In this document: positions 7,710 to 16,290 of the stretch, piece after piece
Numbering within the stretch: position 1 is the first letter of the stretch
How the letters are laid out: every line of letters starts with the position of its first letter
Translations under genes and position numbers: made by a program
The notes under the pieces: generated by a model
Seen by the model: only the letters and a program-made list of their open reading frames with translations
The model's database searches: none
What the model was told of the DNA's origin: nothing
Source: Rhodospirillaceae bacterium
GTDB taxonomy: Bacteria; Pseudomonadota; Alphaproteobacteria; MPNO01; UBA2964
Assembly (NCBI GenBank): GCA_018660305.1
Contig: JABJKO010000315.1
Location: 1-61,937 of the forward strand
DNA length: 61,937 bases
Reading direction: 5' to 3'

Positions 7710-9584
7710 ATGGCGGCATTTTTTTCTCCATTTTCGCCTTCCTTGGCACAATTTGGCGGTTTGACCGCGGTGATACTGGTTGCCATTGGTTTTTTAGCCA
7801 TAGGCTCATTATGTGCCGGGCGCCAGCGCATCGCCGAAGGAGATCTGGTTTACGGCTGGGCTCTGGTCAGCGCGTCTTTTACCGTCTTCGGTATGGTCGG
7901 AATCGGGGGATTTACTGCCCTGGCCGTCATTCTCGGTCTGCTGGCTCTGGTGGCTGCAATTCTTGCCATTCGCCGTGACGGGCGGCTTGGCCCCGCCGGG
8001 GCAGCACGCCTCCTGTTACTTGGCTTGCCTCTGTTGATTCTTGGCGCGTCGATGACCGCAACGCAATGGGATGAACTGACCAATTGGTTGCCGAACGCCC
8101 GGTATCTGGTGGAGTACGATTTCTATCCCCGGACCGGTCAACCGGCGAGCCCGTCTGTCTTCCCGGCTTATCCGTATGGCTTGCCGCTGGTTGTCTTTTT
8201 TGCCAGCCGTTTGACAACCGTTTTCGTCGAAAACGCCGGTTCACTCTTCAATGTGCTGCTTTATTTGAGCATGGGTCTCTTTGTCGCCCGTCTTGTTTCC
8301 GAGACTGTTCAATCGCGCCCCGACGCCCACGCCCCCCATAGATCTTCTGTCAGCGTCAATATGGGGTGGGGATTGTGTGCCTTCGCCGGATTGGTCGCGA
8401 CGGCGTTGAATCCAACCTATGTTTCGCGCCTGGTCTTTAGCAACTATGCGGATGCGCCGACGGCAGTAACCGTCGGATTCGCAGCGACACTGGCGTGGTT
8501 CATGCTCAATGCCCTGTCCGATGGAGATGAACAGGGTGCGCGTTCCTATGCCTGGCAGTCCGGTCTCGCCCTGACGGCCGCGATCGGTCTCAAACAGGTC
8601 AATCTGGTCTTCTTAATCGCCATGATGATCGGTCTCTCGGCTGTCGTCCTGCGTGATCCAACAATTCGCTGGGCGGCATTTGCGAAGGTACTGCCGCGGC
8701 TCATAATTTTGCCGCTCGTCATCTACCTGACATGGCGCTTCTACGTGAGCCTGCATCTCTCTGGTGGCGAGTTGTCGTTTCGGCCGCTAAGCGGCTGGTT
8801 TTTTGTGGAAATTCCCGACATTCTCGCGCGCATGCTCCTGGTCGCCAGCAAGAAGGGCGGCTATTTCGGGATCATGACGGTGGTTGTCATTCTCGCCCTG
8901 CGCGTCTTCTGGCGACCGCAAACGCCCTATCACCGGTTGTTGGTGATCACCGCTCTTATGTTTCTGGCCTATAACGGGTTTCTCCTGCTCTCCTATGTAG
9001 CGGTTTTCGGAAAGCACGACGCGTTACGGGCCGGGTCCTATTGGCGCTATAACACCCATCTTGGCGGTGTCTGTCTGATCGTAGCTGCCTATTCGCTGGC
9101 CCTTCTTTGGCGCCGCTATGTAACCCGTCCCTTGCCACAGCTGACGTCTGCTTTCGCGATTATACTGGTTCTGCTTCTTCCGCTCGCGATGGGAAAAAAG
9201 CTGCGGTTTGATCTGCACCCGCGCTACGCCTATGCCCGAACAACGGCCATCGACATTGCCAGCCGGTTGTCGCCGTCCGACCGTTTGTTGCTGGTCGACC
9301 CGATCGATGACGGCCAGTATCTCGTCATCATGCGGTTCTGGCTGCATGGTTCGGCCGCCGTGGCCGGTGAGATCAATTCGTGGACAAAACCCACGGCAGC
9401 ACTGATCAGAAAGACCCTGTCGACGTCGAAGGCGTCGCATGTCTGGGTGTACGGCGCTACGCCTGCGGTGTTAGCCGGTTTATCCGTTCCGCTTGCTCCA
9501 AATTATTCCTATCTGCTCGGCGGAAAATCGGGTGCGTGGACGATTGTCGCACAATGGCCCCACCCTCCGAAGAGATCCAAATGA
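7710..9584 (+). CDS. GT-C-type membrane glycosyltransferase-like protein
   Basis: A 624-residue polytopic membrane protein with about a dozen hydrophobic segments. A periplasmic loop after the third helix pair carries WDELTNWLPNARYL, an acidic motif placed like the catalytic Asp/Glu of GT-C (PMT/ArnT-like) glycosyltransferases, which use polyprenyl-phosphate sugars. The C-terminal 150 residues form a soluble domain. The precise donor and acceptor are not predictable. Its TGA overlaps the ATG of the following LPG-synthase-TM protein, so the two are translationally coupled. Polymerase or ligase roles are alternatives. Confidence 0.6.
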   Translation: MAAFFSPFSPSLAQFGGLTAVILVAIGFLAIGSLCAGRQRIAEGDLVYGWALVSASFTVFGMVGIGGFTALAVILGLLALVAAILAIRRDGRLGPAGAARLLLLGLPLLILGASMTATQWDELTNWLPNARYLVEYDFYPRTGQPASPSVFPAYPYGLPLVVFFASRLTTVFVENAGSLFNVLLYLSMGLFVARLVSETVQSRPDAHAPHRSSVSVNMGWGLCAFAGLVATALNPTYVSRLVFSNYADAPTAVTVGFAATLAWFMLNALSDGDEQGARSYAWQSGLALTAAIGLKQVNLVFLIAMMIGLSAVVLRDPTIRWAAFAKVLPRLIILPLVIYLTWRFYVSLHLSGGELSFRPLSGWFFVEIPDILARMLLVASKKGGYFGIMTVVVILALRVFWRPQTPYHRLLVITALMFLAYNGFLLLSYVAVFGKHDALRAGSYWRYNTHLGGVCLIVAAYSLALLWRRYVTRPLPQLTSAFAIILVLLLPLAMGKKLRFDLHPRYAYARTTAIDIASRLSPSDRLLLVDPIDDGQYLVIMRFWLHGSAAVAGEINSWTKPTAALIRKTLSTSKASHVWVYGATPAVLAGLSVPLAPNYSYLLGGKSGAWTIVAQWPHPPKRSK

Positions 9585-10588
9585 CGGCGGCTTCCAATAA
9601 TCCGGCTCATAGCGGGGGCAAAAAGGCAGCTTGGCACAAAGTCGCTGCGGCAATAAAAGTCGGGATTTCCGTCGGGTTATTGTGGCTTCTGTCGACCACC
9701 TACGATGTGGGTGACTCCATCGACCGGCTCGCCGGAGTGAATTTGTGGTGGCTTCTGTCGGCCCTGGTGCTGTTCGCCATTCTGATCATCCTGGCGACGT
9801 TCCGCTGGCGAGTCATTTTGAACGCGCTGGGTGAAAATATTCCCTTTTGGCCGGCGACGGGTATCGTGACAATCGGATTGTTTTTCAACCAGGTATTGCC
9901 CTCCAACCTCGGGGGGGATGCCATGCGTATCTGGCGCCTCCACCGGAGGGGTGCCGGGCTTGGGCGTGCCGTGGGCAGCGTCATGCTGGACCGCGTCATC
10001 GCCCTGGTGGCGCTTGCGATGCTTGTGCTTTCTACATTGCCGCTGGCGTCGGGGCTGATCGGCGACACAAGAATACTAACGGCTTTTTGGCTGTTTATTG
10101 CCTTGGTACCGCTAGGCCTTGCCGCGTTGTTATGGTTGGACCGGTTGCTGGTTCTCTTTGCCAGGATATTGCCGGGTCGCCTGATTGATGCGCTTGAGGC
10201 CCTGGCCCGGGATGCAAGGGCGGTTCTCCTCAATCGACGCTCCTGTGGTGCGGTGCTCGGATTCGCTCTGGCAAACCAAATCCTCCTCGTGCTGCTGGTA
10301 ATCGCCCTGGCCTGGGGTCTCGGTATACCCGCCCGGTTCGGCGAATTTGTCGTCCTGATTCCCCCCGTCATTCTGGCCTCCGTCATACCGCTTTCCTTTG
10401 CCGGGTGGGGCGTACGCGAAGGGGCGATGATCGCGATGCTTGGAACAATCGGTATCGGGGCGACCGAGGCGATCGCACTATCCGTTGCCTTTGGGCTGGT
10501 GGTCCTCGCCGGATCCCTGCCCGGGGCGGTTGTCTGGTTGGTGACGGGTAATCGGACCGCGGCGAGACCAGCCACCCGCCAGGACTGA
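9581..10588 (+). CDS. Lysylphosphatidylglycerol synthase TM-region family protein
   Basis: A 335-residue integral membrane protein of the UPF0104 / LPG-synthase-TM (AglD-like) family, with about eight helices, the NQVLPSNLGGDAMRIWRL motif near residue 107 and a PLSFAGWGVREGAM motif near residue 270. The cytosolic lysyl-transfer domain of MprF is absent. Relatives flip lipids or accompany dolichol/polyprenyl-linked glycosyl transfer; here the gene is coupled to a GT-C-like protein, which suggests lipid-linked sugar handling. ATG 9581 overlaps the previous stop by four bases; the longer open frame from 9380 is inside the previous gene. Confidence 0.8.
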   Translation: MTAASNNPAHSGGKKAAWHKVAAAIKVGISVGLLWLLSTTYDVGDSIDRLAGVNLWWLLSALVLFAILIILATFRWRVILNALGENIPFWPATGIVTIGLFFNQVLPSNLGGDAMRIWRLHRRGAGLGRAVGSVMLDRVIALVALAMLVLSTLPLASGLIGDTRILTAFWLFIALVPLGLAALLWLDRLLVLFARILPGRLIDALEALARDARAVLLNRRSCGAVLGFALANQILLVLLVIALAWGLGIPARFGEFVVLIPPVILASVIPLSFAGWGVREGAMIAMLGTIGIGATEAIALSVAFGLVVLAGSLPGAVVWLVTGNRTAARPATRQD

Positions 10589-10663
10589 CCGGCAAAATAC
10601 CCTCCTCGTTATTTTTTGGTTTGCGGATGACGGTCGAGGGGTCGGCGCCGGCCCCGTCTGGAT

Positions 10664-11533
10664 CTATTTCGAACTGTCCGGTGATTTCTTGCGCGCCGTC
10701 ATCTGAACAAAAAAACCAAAATGACGTTCAAAAAATCCACGGAACCAGGGAAGCGGAAAATACCTCAGATCTGTCTTCCAGATATCGAAATCTTCAAATT
10801 CCGGAAACAGCTTCTTCATTTCCGCTGGAGAATAAAAGCTCGAATGCGGGTTGAAATTGTCTGCGCCGGCGCTCGACGTATCGGTACTGATATCGAGCAA
10901 CCGTTTTTTGCTCAGGCCGTTCTGTTTGCATATATCGAACATGTCGCGAAGCTTCCGCGGTCCTTTGTGGGCCAATGCCCGGCCCATCGGCAGATGCAAC
11001 AGAATCCATATCAGTGGAAACACCATTCCGACTACTAGGTAATAGTGATAGGAAATACGGCCATAAAGCATGATCCGTACTTTCCCGCCCGGGCGCACGA
11101 TGCGGGAGACCTCGCGGCAGGCGGCTTCGGTATCCGGTACATGATGCAGCACGCCGATTGAATAGACGAAATCGAAAGCACTGTCCCCGAAGGGCAATTG
11201 CGTTGCGTCCGCATTGGTGAAGCGCCGGCGTAAGTCGTTCTGCCTGAAATGTTGGTCCGCCAGTCGCAGGCTTTCCAGGCTGAGATCGACGGCCTGATAA
11301 TCGATGCCCTGTTCGCTGAGATAGCGGCCGTCGATGGCGATGCCACAACCCACCTCCAGTACTTTGCACCCCTCACAAGACGCCAGAAACTCGGGTAATC
11401 TCGATGTTCCAGTCCGTTGCCAGCGTTCATAAATGGCGTCGAATTGCTCGCGGCTGCCCCGCTCAAACGGGACGCTATCGGTGCTTATCGGATGGGCGTC
11501 CCAGTAACGACGTACCGAGTTTCTCGTAGACAT
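10664..11533 (-). CDS. Class I SAM-dependent methyltransferase
   Basis: A 289-residue Methyltransf_11-type enzyme. The SAM motif VLEVGCGIAIDGRYL is near residue 56, the motif-IV-like DFVYSIGVLHHVPDT near 120 and the post-motif PGGKVRIMLYGRISYHY near 148. The ending helix cluster contains aromatic residues. The protein resembles the product of 50942-51856, including the unusual IMLYxRIS segment, so the two are probably paralogues. It stands alone on the minus strand, convergent with the LPG-synthase-TM gene. The substrate is unknown. Confidence 0.75.
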   Translation of the reverse strand: MSTRNSVRRYWDAHPISTDSVPFERGSREQFDAIYERWQRTGTSRLPEFLASCEGCKVLEVGCGIAIDGRYLSEQGIDYQAVDLSLESLRLADQHFRQNDLRRRFTNADATQLPFGDSAFDFVYSIGVLHHVPDTEAACREVSRIVRPGGKVRIMLYGRISYHYYLVVGMVFPLIWILLHLPMGRALAHKGPRKLRDMFDICKQNGLSKKRLLDISTDTSSAGADNFNPHSSFYSPAEMKKLFPEFEDFDIWKTDLRYFPLPWFRGFFERHFGFFVQMTARKKSPDSSK

Positions 11534-11746
11534 TCCGGCAAGATCCTAAGGGTGTATGGGCAGCAATATCATTATTCCAGATCGGCCACGATCCCATGGG
11601 CGAGAGGCCAAGGCAAACGTCGACCGACCGTGGGTCAACCATCGGCTTGTGACCAGGTGGTTGTCGAAACCATTCAGTTCTGCCATGCATGTATGCGAAT
11701 GCCCAGATCATCCTGTTCAGTCATATCCAGATAACAGAGCCCTCCC
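11534..11746. promoter_or_regulatory. Divergent gap upstream of asparagine synthetase
   Basis: No coding sequence or remnant was recognised. Both neighbours diverge from here, so promoters for each must lie within it. Confidence 0.3.
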
Positions 11747-13534
11747 GTGTGCGGAATCGCCGCCATCTTCGCCTACAATATCGAGGCGCCTCCCCCTGAC
11801 CGCGCTCAGCTGCATGCCATGCATGATTCCATGGCGGCCCGCGGACCGGATGGCGAAGGCCTGTGGGTCTCCGATGAAGCCCGTATCGCCATGGCCCATC
11901 GCCGCCTGTCGATCATCGATCTCACCGATTCCGGTGCACAACCGATGGCCAGTAGTGATGGGTCTTTGCGGATCGTCTTCAACGGAGAGATCTACAATTA
12001 TCAGACCTTGCGGGCGGAACTGATCGCGGAGGGTGCCCGCTTCGTCTCGGAATCGGATACGGAGGTCCTGCTTCACCTCTACGCGAAACGCGGTCCGGAC
12101 ATGGTGCGTTCCCTGCGCGGCATGTTTGCATTCGCCATTTGGGATGAGCGGCGGCGGGGACTGTTCATGGCCCGCGACCCCTATGGCATCAAACCGCTCT
12201 ACTATGCCGATGACGGCAAGACATTTCGTATCGCTTCCCAGGTAAAAGCGCTGCTGGCCGGCGGCGGCATAGACACACGGCCTGAACCCGCCGGCCATAC
12301 CGGGTTTTTCCTGTTCGGCAATGTACCCGAGCCGTTCACCCTGTTTCGCGGCATCAAGTCGCTGCCGGCCGGGGGCAGCCTGTGGGTCGATACATCGGGC
12401 TGCGGTGAGCCGCGACGCTGGTTCGACCTTACTGCCGAGCTCGCCAATGCAGAGGCCACACCGCTCGATATGGACGCGTTGCGTGCAGCCCTGCTCGATA
12501 GCGTTCGACATCACATGATTGCCGACGTGCCAGTTGGGGCTTTCCTGTCGTCTGGCCTGGATTCCGCAACCCTCGTGTCCCTTGCGACGGAAATCGAGGG
12601 ATCCAATTTACGCACGGTAACGCTGGGGTTTGACGCATTTCGCGGGCGTGCCGATGACGAAACCCCGTTGGCCGAAACCATCGCGGCTCATTATGGGACG
12701 ACCCATGAGACCCGCTGGATCGATCAGGCAAATTTCGAAGCGGAATCCGAGCCCCTGTTCGCCGCCATGGACCAACCGACCATCGACGGGGTGAATACCT
12801 ATTTTGTCAGCAAGGTGGCCCGCGAGGCGGGGCTTAAGGTTGCGCTCTCCGGTCTCGGCGGCGATGAGCTGTTCGGCGGTTATACCACCTTCCGGGAAGT
12901 GCCCCTGCTGGTTCGTGCCCTTGGCATCTTTCGGTTTTTGCCGGGAATCGGTCGGGCTTTTCGTTGGGTTTCCGCTTCCACTATTCGGCGCATGGCCTCG
13001 CCCAAATATGCCGGCCTCTTCGAGTACGGGGCACGCTATGGAGACGCCTATTTGCTGCGCCGGGGCTTCTTCATGCCCTGGGAATTACCGGAAGTACTGG
13101 ATCCCGATATGGTGCGCGACGGACTTGAGAGGCTTGCACCGCGCCGCCATTTGAGCGAGACGGCAGCCCCTCTCCGGACACCACATCTGAAAGTCAGCGC
13201 CCTGGAGTCAGCCTGGTATATGCGCAACCAGCTGCTGCGCGATTCCGACTGGGCCTCCATGGCCCATTCGCTCGAAATCAGGACCCCTCTCGTGGATGTC
13301 GAGCTGCTGCGTGCGGTTGCCCCGATGCTGGCTGGAAACCGGCCCGCCAGTAAACTGGATATGGCGTCGACACCTGCGAAATCTTTACCGGACGAGGTTC
13401 TGGGCCGGCCAAAGACAGGCTTCTCTGTTCCGGTGCGCGAATGGCTTAGCGGCGGCCGTGTTAGCGTCGATAATCAAAGCTATCGCGACTGGGCCCGATT
13501 TGTTTACGACCGCTACACCGGCGCCGTCGCTTAA
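11747..13534 (+). CDS. asnB: Asparagine synthase (glutamine-hydrolysing)
   Basis: A 595-residue class II glutamine amidotransferase fused to an asparagine synthase ATP-pyrophosphatase domain. The start must be GTG 11747 because the next codon is the catalytic Cys2 (MCGIAAIF). The glutaminase domain covers about residues 2-190; the synthetase domain carries the PP-loop FLSSGLDSATL near 267 and GLGGDELFGGY near 370. In polysaccharide loci such enzymes often amidate a uronic or other sugar carboxylate rather than aspartate, so together with the nucleotide-sugar 6-dehydrogenase at 6041-7324 it may form a sugar carboxamide; this is inference. Confidence 0.85.
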   Translation: MCGIAAIFAYNIEAPPPDRAQLHAMHDSMAARGPDGEGLWVSDEARIAMAHRRLSIIDLTDSGAQPMASSDGSLRIVFNGEIYNYQTLRAELIAEGARFVSESDTEVLLHLYAKRGPDMVRSLRGMFAFAIWDERRRGLFMARDPYGIKPLYYADDGKTFRIASQVKALLAGGGIDTRPEPAGHTGFFLFGNVPEPFTLFRGIKSLPAGGSLWVDTSGCGEPRRWFDLTAELANAEATPLDMDALRAALLDSVRHHMIADVPVGAFLSSGLDSATLVSLATEIEGSNLRTVTLGFDAFRGRADDETPLAETIAAHYGTTHETRWIDQANFEAESEPLFAAMDQPTIDGVNTYFVSKVAREAGLKVALSGLGGDELFGGYTTFREVPLLVRALGIFRFLPGIGRAFRWVSASTIRRMASPKYAGLFEYGARYGDAYLLRRGFFMPWELPEVLDPDMVRDGLERLAPRRHLSETAAPLRTPHLKVSALESAWYMRNQLLRDSDWASMAHSLEIRTPLVDVELLRAVAPMLAGNRPASKLDMASTPAKSLPDEVLGRPKTGFSVPVREWLSGGRVSVDNQSYRDWARFVYDRYTGAVA

Positions 13535-13713
13535 ATAACACCGCGTTCGCTCAGCGGCCTGTAGACCTTGTCCGCCGTTTCTTCAGGCGATGCGTTTGAG
13601 GTATCGAGAACCGGTTCCGGATTGTCGGGTTCTTCCTAGGGTGAATCTATGGCGGTGAAGTTACGAATCTCGCCGGCCCGCGCCCGGGCATAAAGTCCCT
13701 CGGCATGCAGTCG
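13531..13713 (-). pseudogene. C-terminal remnant of an adenylylsulfate kinase (CysC)
   Basis: Reading the minus strand from 13713, about 60 codons match the C-terminal third of canonical APS kinases: GLYARARAGEIRNFTAIDSP, then EEPDNPEPVLDT, ending ERGVI and TAA. One in-frame TAG (13636-13638) replaces the usual Tyr after IDSP. No P-loop half follows upstream. The stop overlaps the asparagine synthase stop on the other strand. It is closer to canonical CysC than either intact APS-kinase-like gene in the window, and looks like the relic of a displaced PAPS gene. Confidence 0.8.
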
Positions 13714-13866
13714 CTAGCGGCAGCCAATCTGGGCGCAAAGGGCTGATTTCCGTGCTCTAGAGTAGTATCCGGCTCTTGTCGGCAATGGCGCTTTCGGGCC
13801 TGTTTTACCAGGTCGCGGACAATGGTTTACCGGCTTTGGGCCAGGTCCGGAGCTCTGCTAAAAACA
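13714..13866. other. Non-coding gap
   Basis: Between the CysC remnant and the regulator's promoter I see no open frame with recognisable similarity on either strand. It probably contains further eroded DNA from the pseudogene event. Confidence 0.4.
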
Positions 13867-13910
13867 TTGACGTTCACTGCATGAACAAGGTAGTGTTCAC
13901 ACGGTGAACA
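13867..13910 (+). promoter_or_regulatory. Promoter with tandem palindromic operators
   Basis: TTGACG (13867-13872) and TAGTGT (13891-13896) are 18 bases apart and read as a sigma-70-type promoter. Palindrome 1, GTTCA-N5-TGAAC (13872-13886), fills the spacer. Palindrome 2, TGTTCAC-ACG-GTGAACA (13894-13910), overlaps the -10 box and the likely start point. Their centres are 23 bases apart, about two helical turns. This layout suits a dimeric repressor, most simply the winged-helix protein encoded next. Confidence 0.6.
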
Positions 13911-13933
13911 ATCCGCCGGACGGGGGACAGGGA

Positions 13934-14614
13934 ATGGTGGCTGATGCAGGTTTGGAAGACGTCCAGCCCACGGGGATAGGCGCGGACGAAAAGGCAGAGA
14001 TCACCCTAAGCGTTCTCAATGCCATTGAGGCTAACAGCTCTGTCACCCAGCGTGCGGTTGCAAATGACGTCGGCATCGCCCTTGGATTGGCCAATTCCTA
14101 CCTGAAACGCTGCATACGCAAGGGTTTGGTCAAAGTTCAGCAGGTTCCGGCGAATCGATACGCCTATTTCCTGACACCCAAGGGATTCGCCGAGAAAAGC
14201 CGGCTGACGGCGGAGTATCTGACCACGTCGTTCAATTTTTTTCGGGCGTCCCGCGATCAATGCGCTGAATTGTTCAGCACCTGCGTCCAGAGGCGGTGGA
14301 CTCGCGTTGCTCTTGCCGGCTGTGGTGATCTTGCTGAAATCGCCACTCTCAGCATTCGCGACGAGATTGACGTCGACATTGTCGGGATTATCAATACCGG
14401 CGGCGTGGCGATAGAGAATCCGGGGCAATTCGCGGGTTTTCAGGTAGTCGATCGATTGAGCGATCTCGAAAAAATCCACGCGGTCATCGTCACCGATATC
14501 TTTAATGCACAGATGGTTTTCGACGAACTAAGCCGCGCCATTCCCCCGGAGCGTATTCTGACCGCGCCCTTGCTCAAAGTCTCTCGGATGCAGCCCAGGC
14601 TGGCCGATGACTGA
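13934..14614 (+). CDS. MarR-EPS-like winged-helix regulator with Rossmann domain
   Basis: A 226-residue protein. Residues about 18-90 form a winged helix like that of EPS-associated MarR-family regulators (VTQRAVANDVGIALGLANSYL, then a YAYFLTPKGFAEKSRLT wing). Residues about 120-215 are Rossmann-like (VALAGCGDLAEIATLS), as in nucleotide-sugar or CoA-binding sensor domains. I chose ATG 13934 over GTG 13904 because the latter lies inside the operator palindrome and probably at or before the transcription start. The gene overlaps the NusG-like gene by eight bases, so the regulator and antiterminator are made together. A ligand-sensing repressor of the glycan locus is the likely role. Confidence 0.75.
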   Translation: MVADAGLEDVQPTGIGADEKAEITLSVLNAIEANSSVTQRAVANDVGIALGLANSYLKRCIRKGLVKVQQVPANRYAYFLTPKGFAEKSRLTAEYLTTSFNFFRASRDQCAELFSTCVQRRWTRVALAGCGDLAEIATLSIRDEIDVDIVGIINTGGVAIENPGQFAGFQVVDRLSDLEKIHAVIVTDIFNAQMVFDELSRAIPPERILTAPLLKVSRMQPRLADD

Positions 14615-15140
14615 TGCAGTAGAAACCAATAGGGCGAACGCTTCGTGGTATGTCGCCAAGACACACCCGAGCGCGGAAACCAAAGCGCTGTTTCATTTAC
14701 AACGGCAGGGGTTCGAAACATATTTGCCCCGCTATCTGCGGCGCATAAGCCATGCGCGCCGTATCTCCTGGCAGCCGAGACCGCTTTTTCCGTCTTATCT
14801 TTTTGTTACAACTTCGTCCGCCCAGCAACGCTGGCGGGCCATTAATTCCACCGTTGGTATAGCGCATGTCATTTGCGATGACCGGGGCCCCATTCCCGTT
14901 CCGCGTGGCATAGTCGAAGAAATCCGCGATAGCGAAGACGAACGCGGCTTGATCCTTACCGGCCGCAGGGTGCCGTTCGAAAAGGGTGCCGAAGTACAAA
15001 TTATGGCGGGCGCGTTTGCCGACCAGGTTGGCCGGTTCGAGGGTGCGACCGATGATGAACGTGTGGTCATCCTGCTGGATTTGATGGGCCGGCAGGTGCG
15101 CGCGACGGTACAACTGGACGCGATTACGGCAAACGCCTGA
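14607..15140 (+). CDS. NusG/RfaH-like transcription antiterminator
   Basis: A 177-residue NusG paralogue. Residues about 12-110 are the NGN domain that binds the RNA polymerase clamp (WYVAKTHPSAETKALFHL, LPRYLRR, LFPSYLFV). Residues about 123-172 are a KOW domain (GAEVQIMAGAFADQVGRFEG). Specialised paralogues such as RfaH and LoaP act on long polysaccharide or secondary-metabolite operons, often after recruitment at an ops pause element. Here it is followed within 90 bases by an ops-like sequence and then by some 46 kb of nearly unbroken co-directional glycan genes. It is unlikely to be the housekeeping NusG, which normally sits between secE and rplK. Confidence 0.85.
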   Translation: MTDAVETNRANASWYVAKTHPSAETKALFHLQRQGFETYLPRYLRRISHARRISWQPRPLFPSYLFVTTSSAQQRWRAINSTVGIAHVICDDRGPIPVPRGIVEEIRDSEDERGLILTGRRVPFEKGAEVQIMAGAFADQVGRFEGATDDERVVILLDLMGRQVRATVQLDAITANA

Positions 15141-15227
15141 CCGCGTCCGGCACAGAATGAATTTAAGGCGGCCCGGGTGGGGCATTTCACCCGGACTGCG
15201 GTAGCGTGGAACAATAGCGGTAGCGGC
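15141..15227 (+). promoter_or_regulatory. Leader with ops-like element (two GCGGTAGCG repeats)
   Basis: TGCGGTAGCGTG (15197-15208) matches the enterobacterial ops element GGCGGTAGCGTG at 11 of 12 positions. A second GCGGTAGCG is at 15217-15225, 19 bases downstream. The site lies right after the RfaH-like gene and before the first gene of the glycan operon, where an antiterminator would load. Whether an alphaproteobacterial RfaH homologue reads the same sequence is not known. Confidence 0.5.
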
Positions 15228-16244
15228 GTGGATAAACGAAACAGCAAAGAACGCACGATCCTTCTTGTCGGAGGGGCTGGCTATATCGGATCGGTGATCA
15301 CGCCGCATCTGCTCGCCGGCGGGTATCGTGTGCGTACTTTCGATCGCTTGCTCTATAACAACAGCGAAACGATCCTCCCGTGGCTTCGTGACCCCGCCTA
15401 CGAGTTCGTCTGGGGCGATATGGCTGAACGTGGCCAGTTTTTGAAGGCGATTGACGGTGTCACCGATATCGTATTCCTTGCCGGCCTGGTCGGCGATCCC
15501 ATTACCAAGGCCTACCCGAGTGAATCGAAAGCGATCAACGATGCCGCCTATCAGGAAGCCATTCGGGCCATAAACGGTTGTGGGCTCGACCGGGTCATCT
15601 TCATATCGACTTGCTCCAATTATGGTCTGATCGAAGGCAATCAGATTGCGGCTGAGGATTTTGAACTCAGTCCTCTCTCTCTCTATGCCCAGGCCAAGGT
15701 GCGCAACGAGCAGATCTTGCTCGGCCTGAAAGACTCGGTCGATTATGCGGTAACGGTGTTGCGCTTTGCGACAGCGTTCGGCCTGTCTCCACGTATGCGA
15801 TTTGACCTGACAATTAGCGAATTCGTGCGCGAGCTATGGCTCGGTCGAGAGTTGCTGGTCTACGATCCAGATACCTGGCGGCCTTATTGTCATGTTCAGG
15901 ATTTTGCCGCGGTTATCCAGGCTGTCCTGGAGGCGCCCAGGAAGAACGTCGCATTCGAGGTGTTTAATGCCGGCGGTGATGTGAATAACTACACCAAACG
16001 CATGATCGTCGACGAAATTCTGAAATACCTGCCCGATGCGCAGGTCAAATACCAGGAGCACGGCTCGGATCCCCGCAACTACCGCGTCGATTTCGCGAAG
16101 ATTGCTCGGGGCCTCGATTTCACGCCCCGCCATTCTGTGCCGGACGGTATTGGAGAGCTCGTGCAGGCTCTTGATCGCCACCTCTTCGACCAGGTCGACA
16201 CGAGACGCAATTTTCATGGCAATTATGAAATTGCCTATCCGTGA
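15228..16244 (+). CDS. NAD-dependent epimerase/dehydratase (extended SDR)
   Basis: A 338-residue extended short-chain dehydrogenase acting on a nucleotide sugar. The N-terminal GGAGYIGS is the NAD(P) motif, and the active site is Ser/Thr in STCSNYG with YAQAK near residue 165. It lacks features of 4,6-dehydratases such as LegB or RmlB and looks more like the WcaG-type epimerase/reductase group. I prefer GTG 15228; the earlier GTG 15177 would place the ops-like leader inside the coding sequence. It is the first gene of the long operon, followed 46 bases later by the pyruvate-kinase/ATP-sulfurylase fusion. The product sugar cannot be read from sequence. Confidence 0.75.
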   Translation: MDKRNSKERTILLVGGAGYIGSVITPHLLAGGYRVRTFDRLLYNNSETILPWLRDPAYEFVWGDMAERGQFLKAIDGVTDIVFLAGLVGDPITKAYPSESKAINDAAYQEAIRAINGCGLDRVIFISTCSNYGLIEGNQIAAEDFELSPLSLYAQAKVRNEQILLGLKDSVDYAVTVLRFATAFGLSPRMRFDLTISEFVRELWLGRELLVYDPDTWRPYCHVQDFAAVIQAVLEAPRKNVAFEVFNAGGDVNNYTKRMIVDEILKYLPDAQVKYQEHGSDPRNYRVDFAKIARGLDFTPRHSVPDGIGELVQALDRHLFDQVDTRRNFHGNYEIAYP

Positions 16245-16290
16245 AACAGTCCAAATCCAGTAGCGATTCTAGCGCCGGAATTTCCTCGTC

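Noticed and set aside
13826..13850. Plus-strand translation with W-F-T-G resembling the start of an APS kinase P-loop.
   Set aside because: Only four residues match, the orientation is opposite to the CysC remnant and no GxGKS follows.
13904..13933. GTG 13904 as start of the winged-helix regulator.
   Set aside because: It lies inside the operator palindrome and at the predicted transcription start; ATG 13934 fits better.
15228..16244. Candidate LegB (4,6-dehydratase).
   Set aside because: It is an extended SDR but lacks dehydratase features and looks like a WcaG-type epimerase/reductase.
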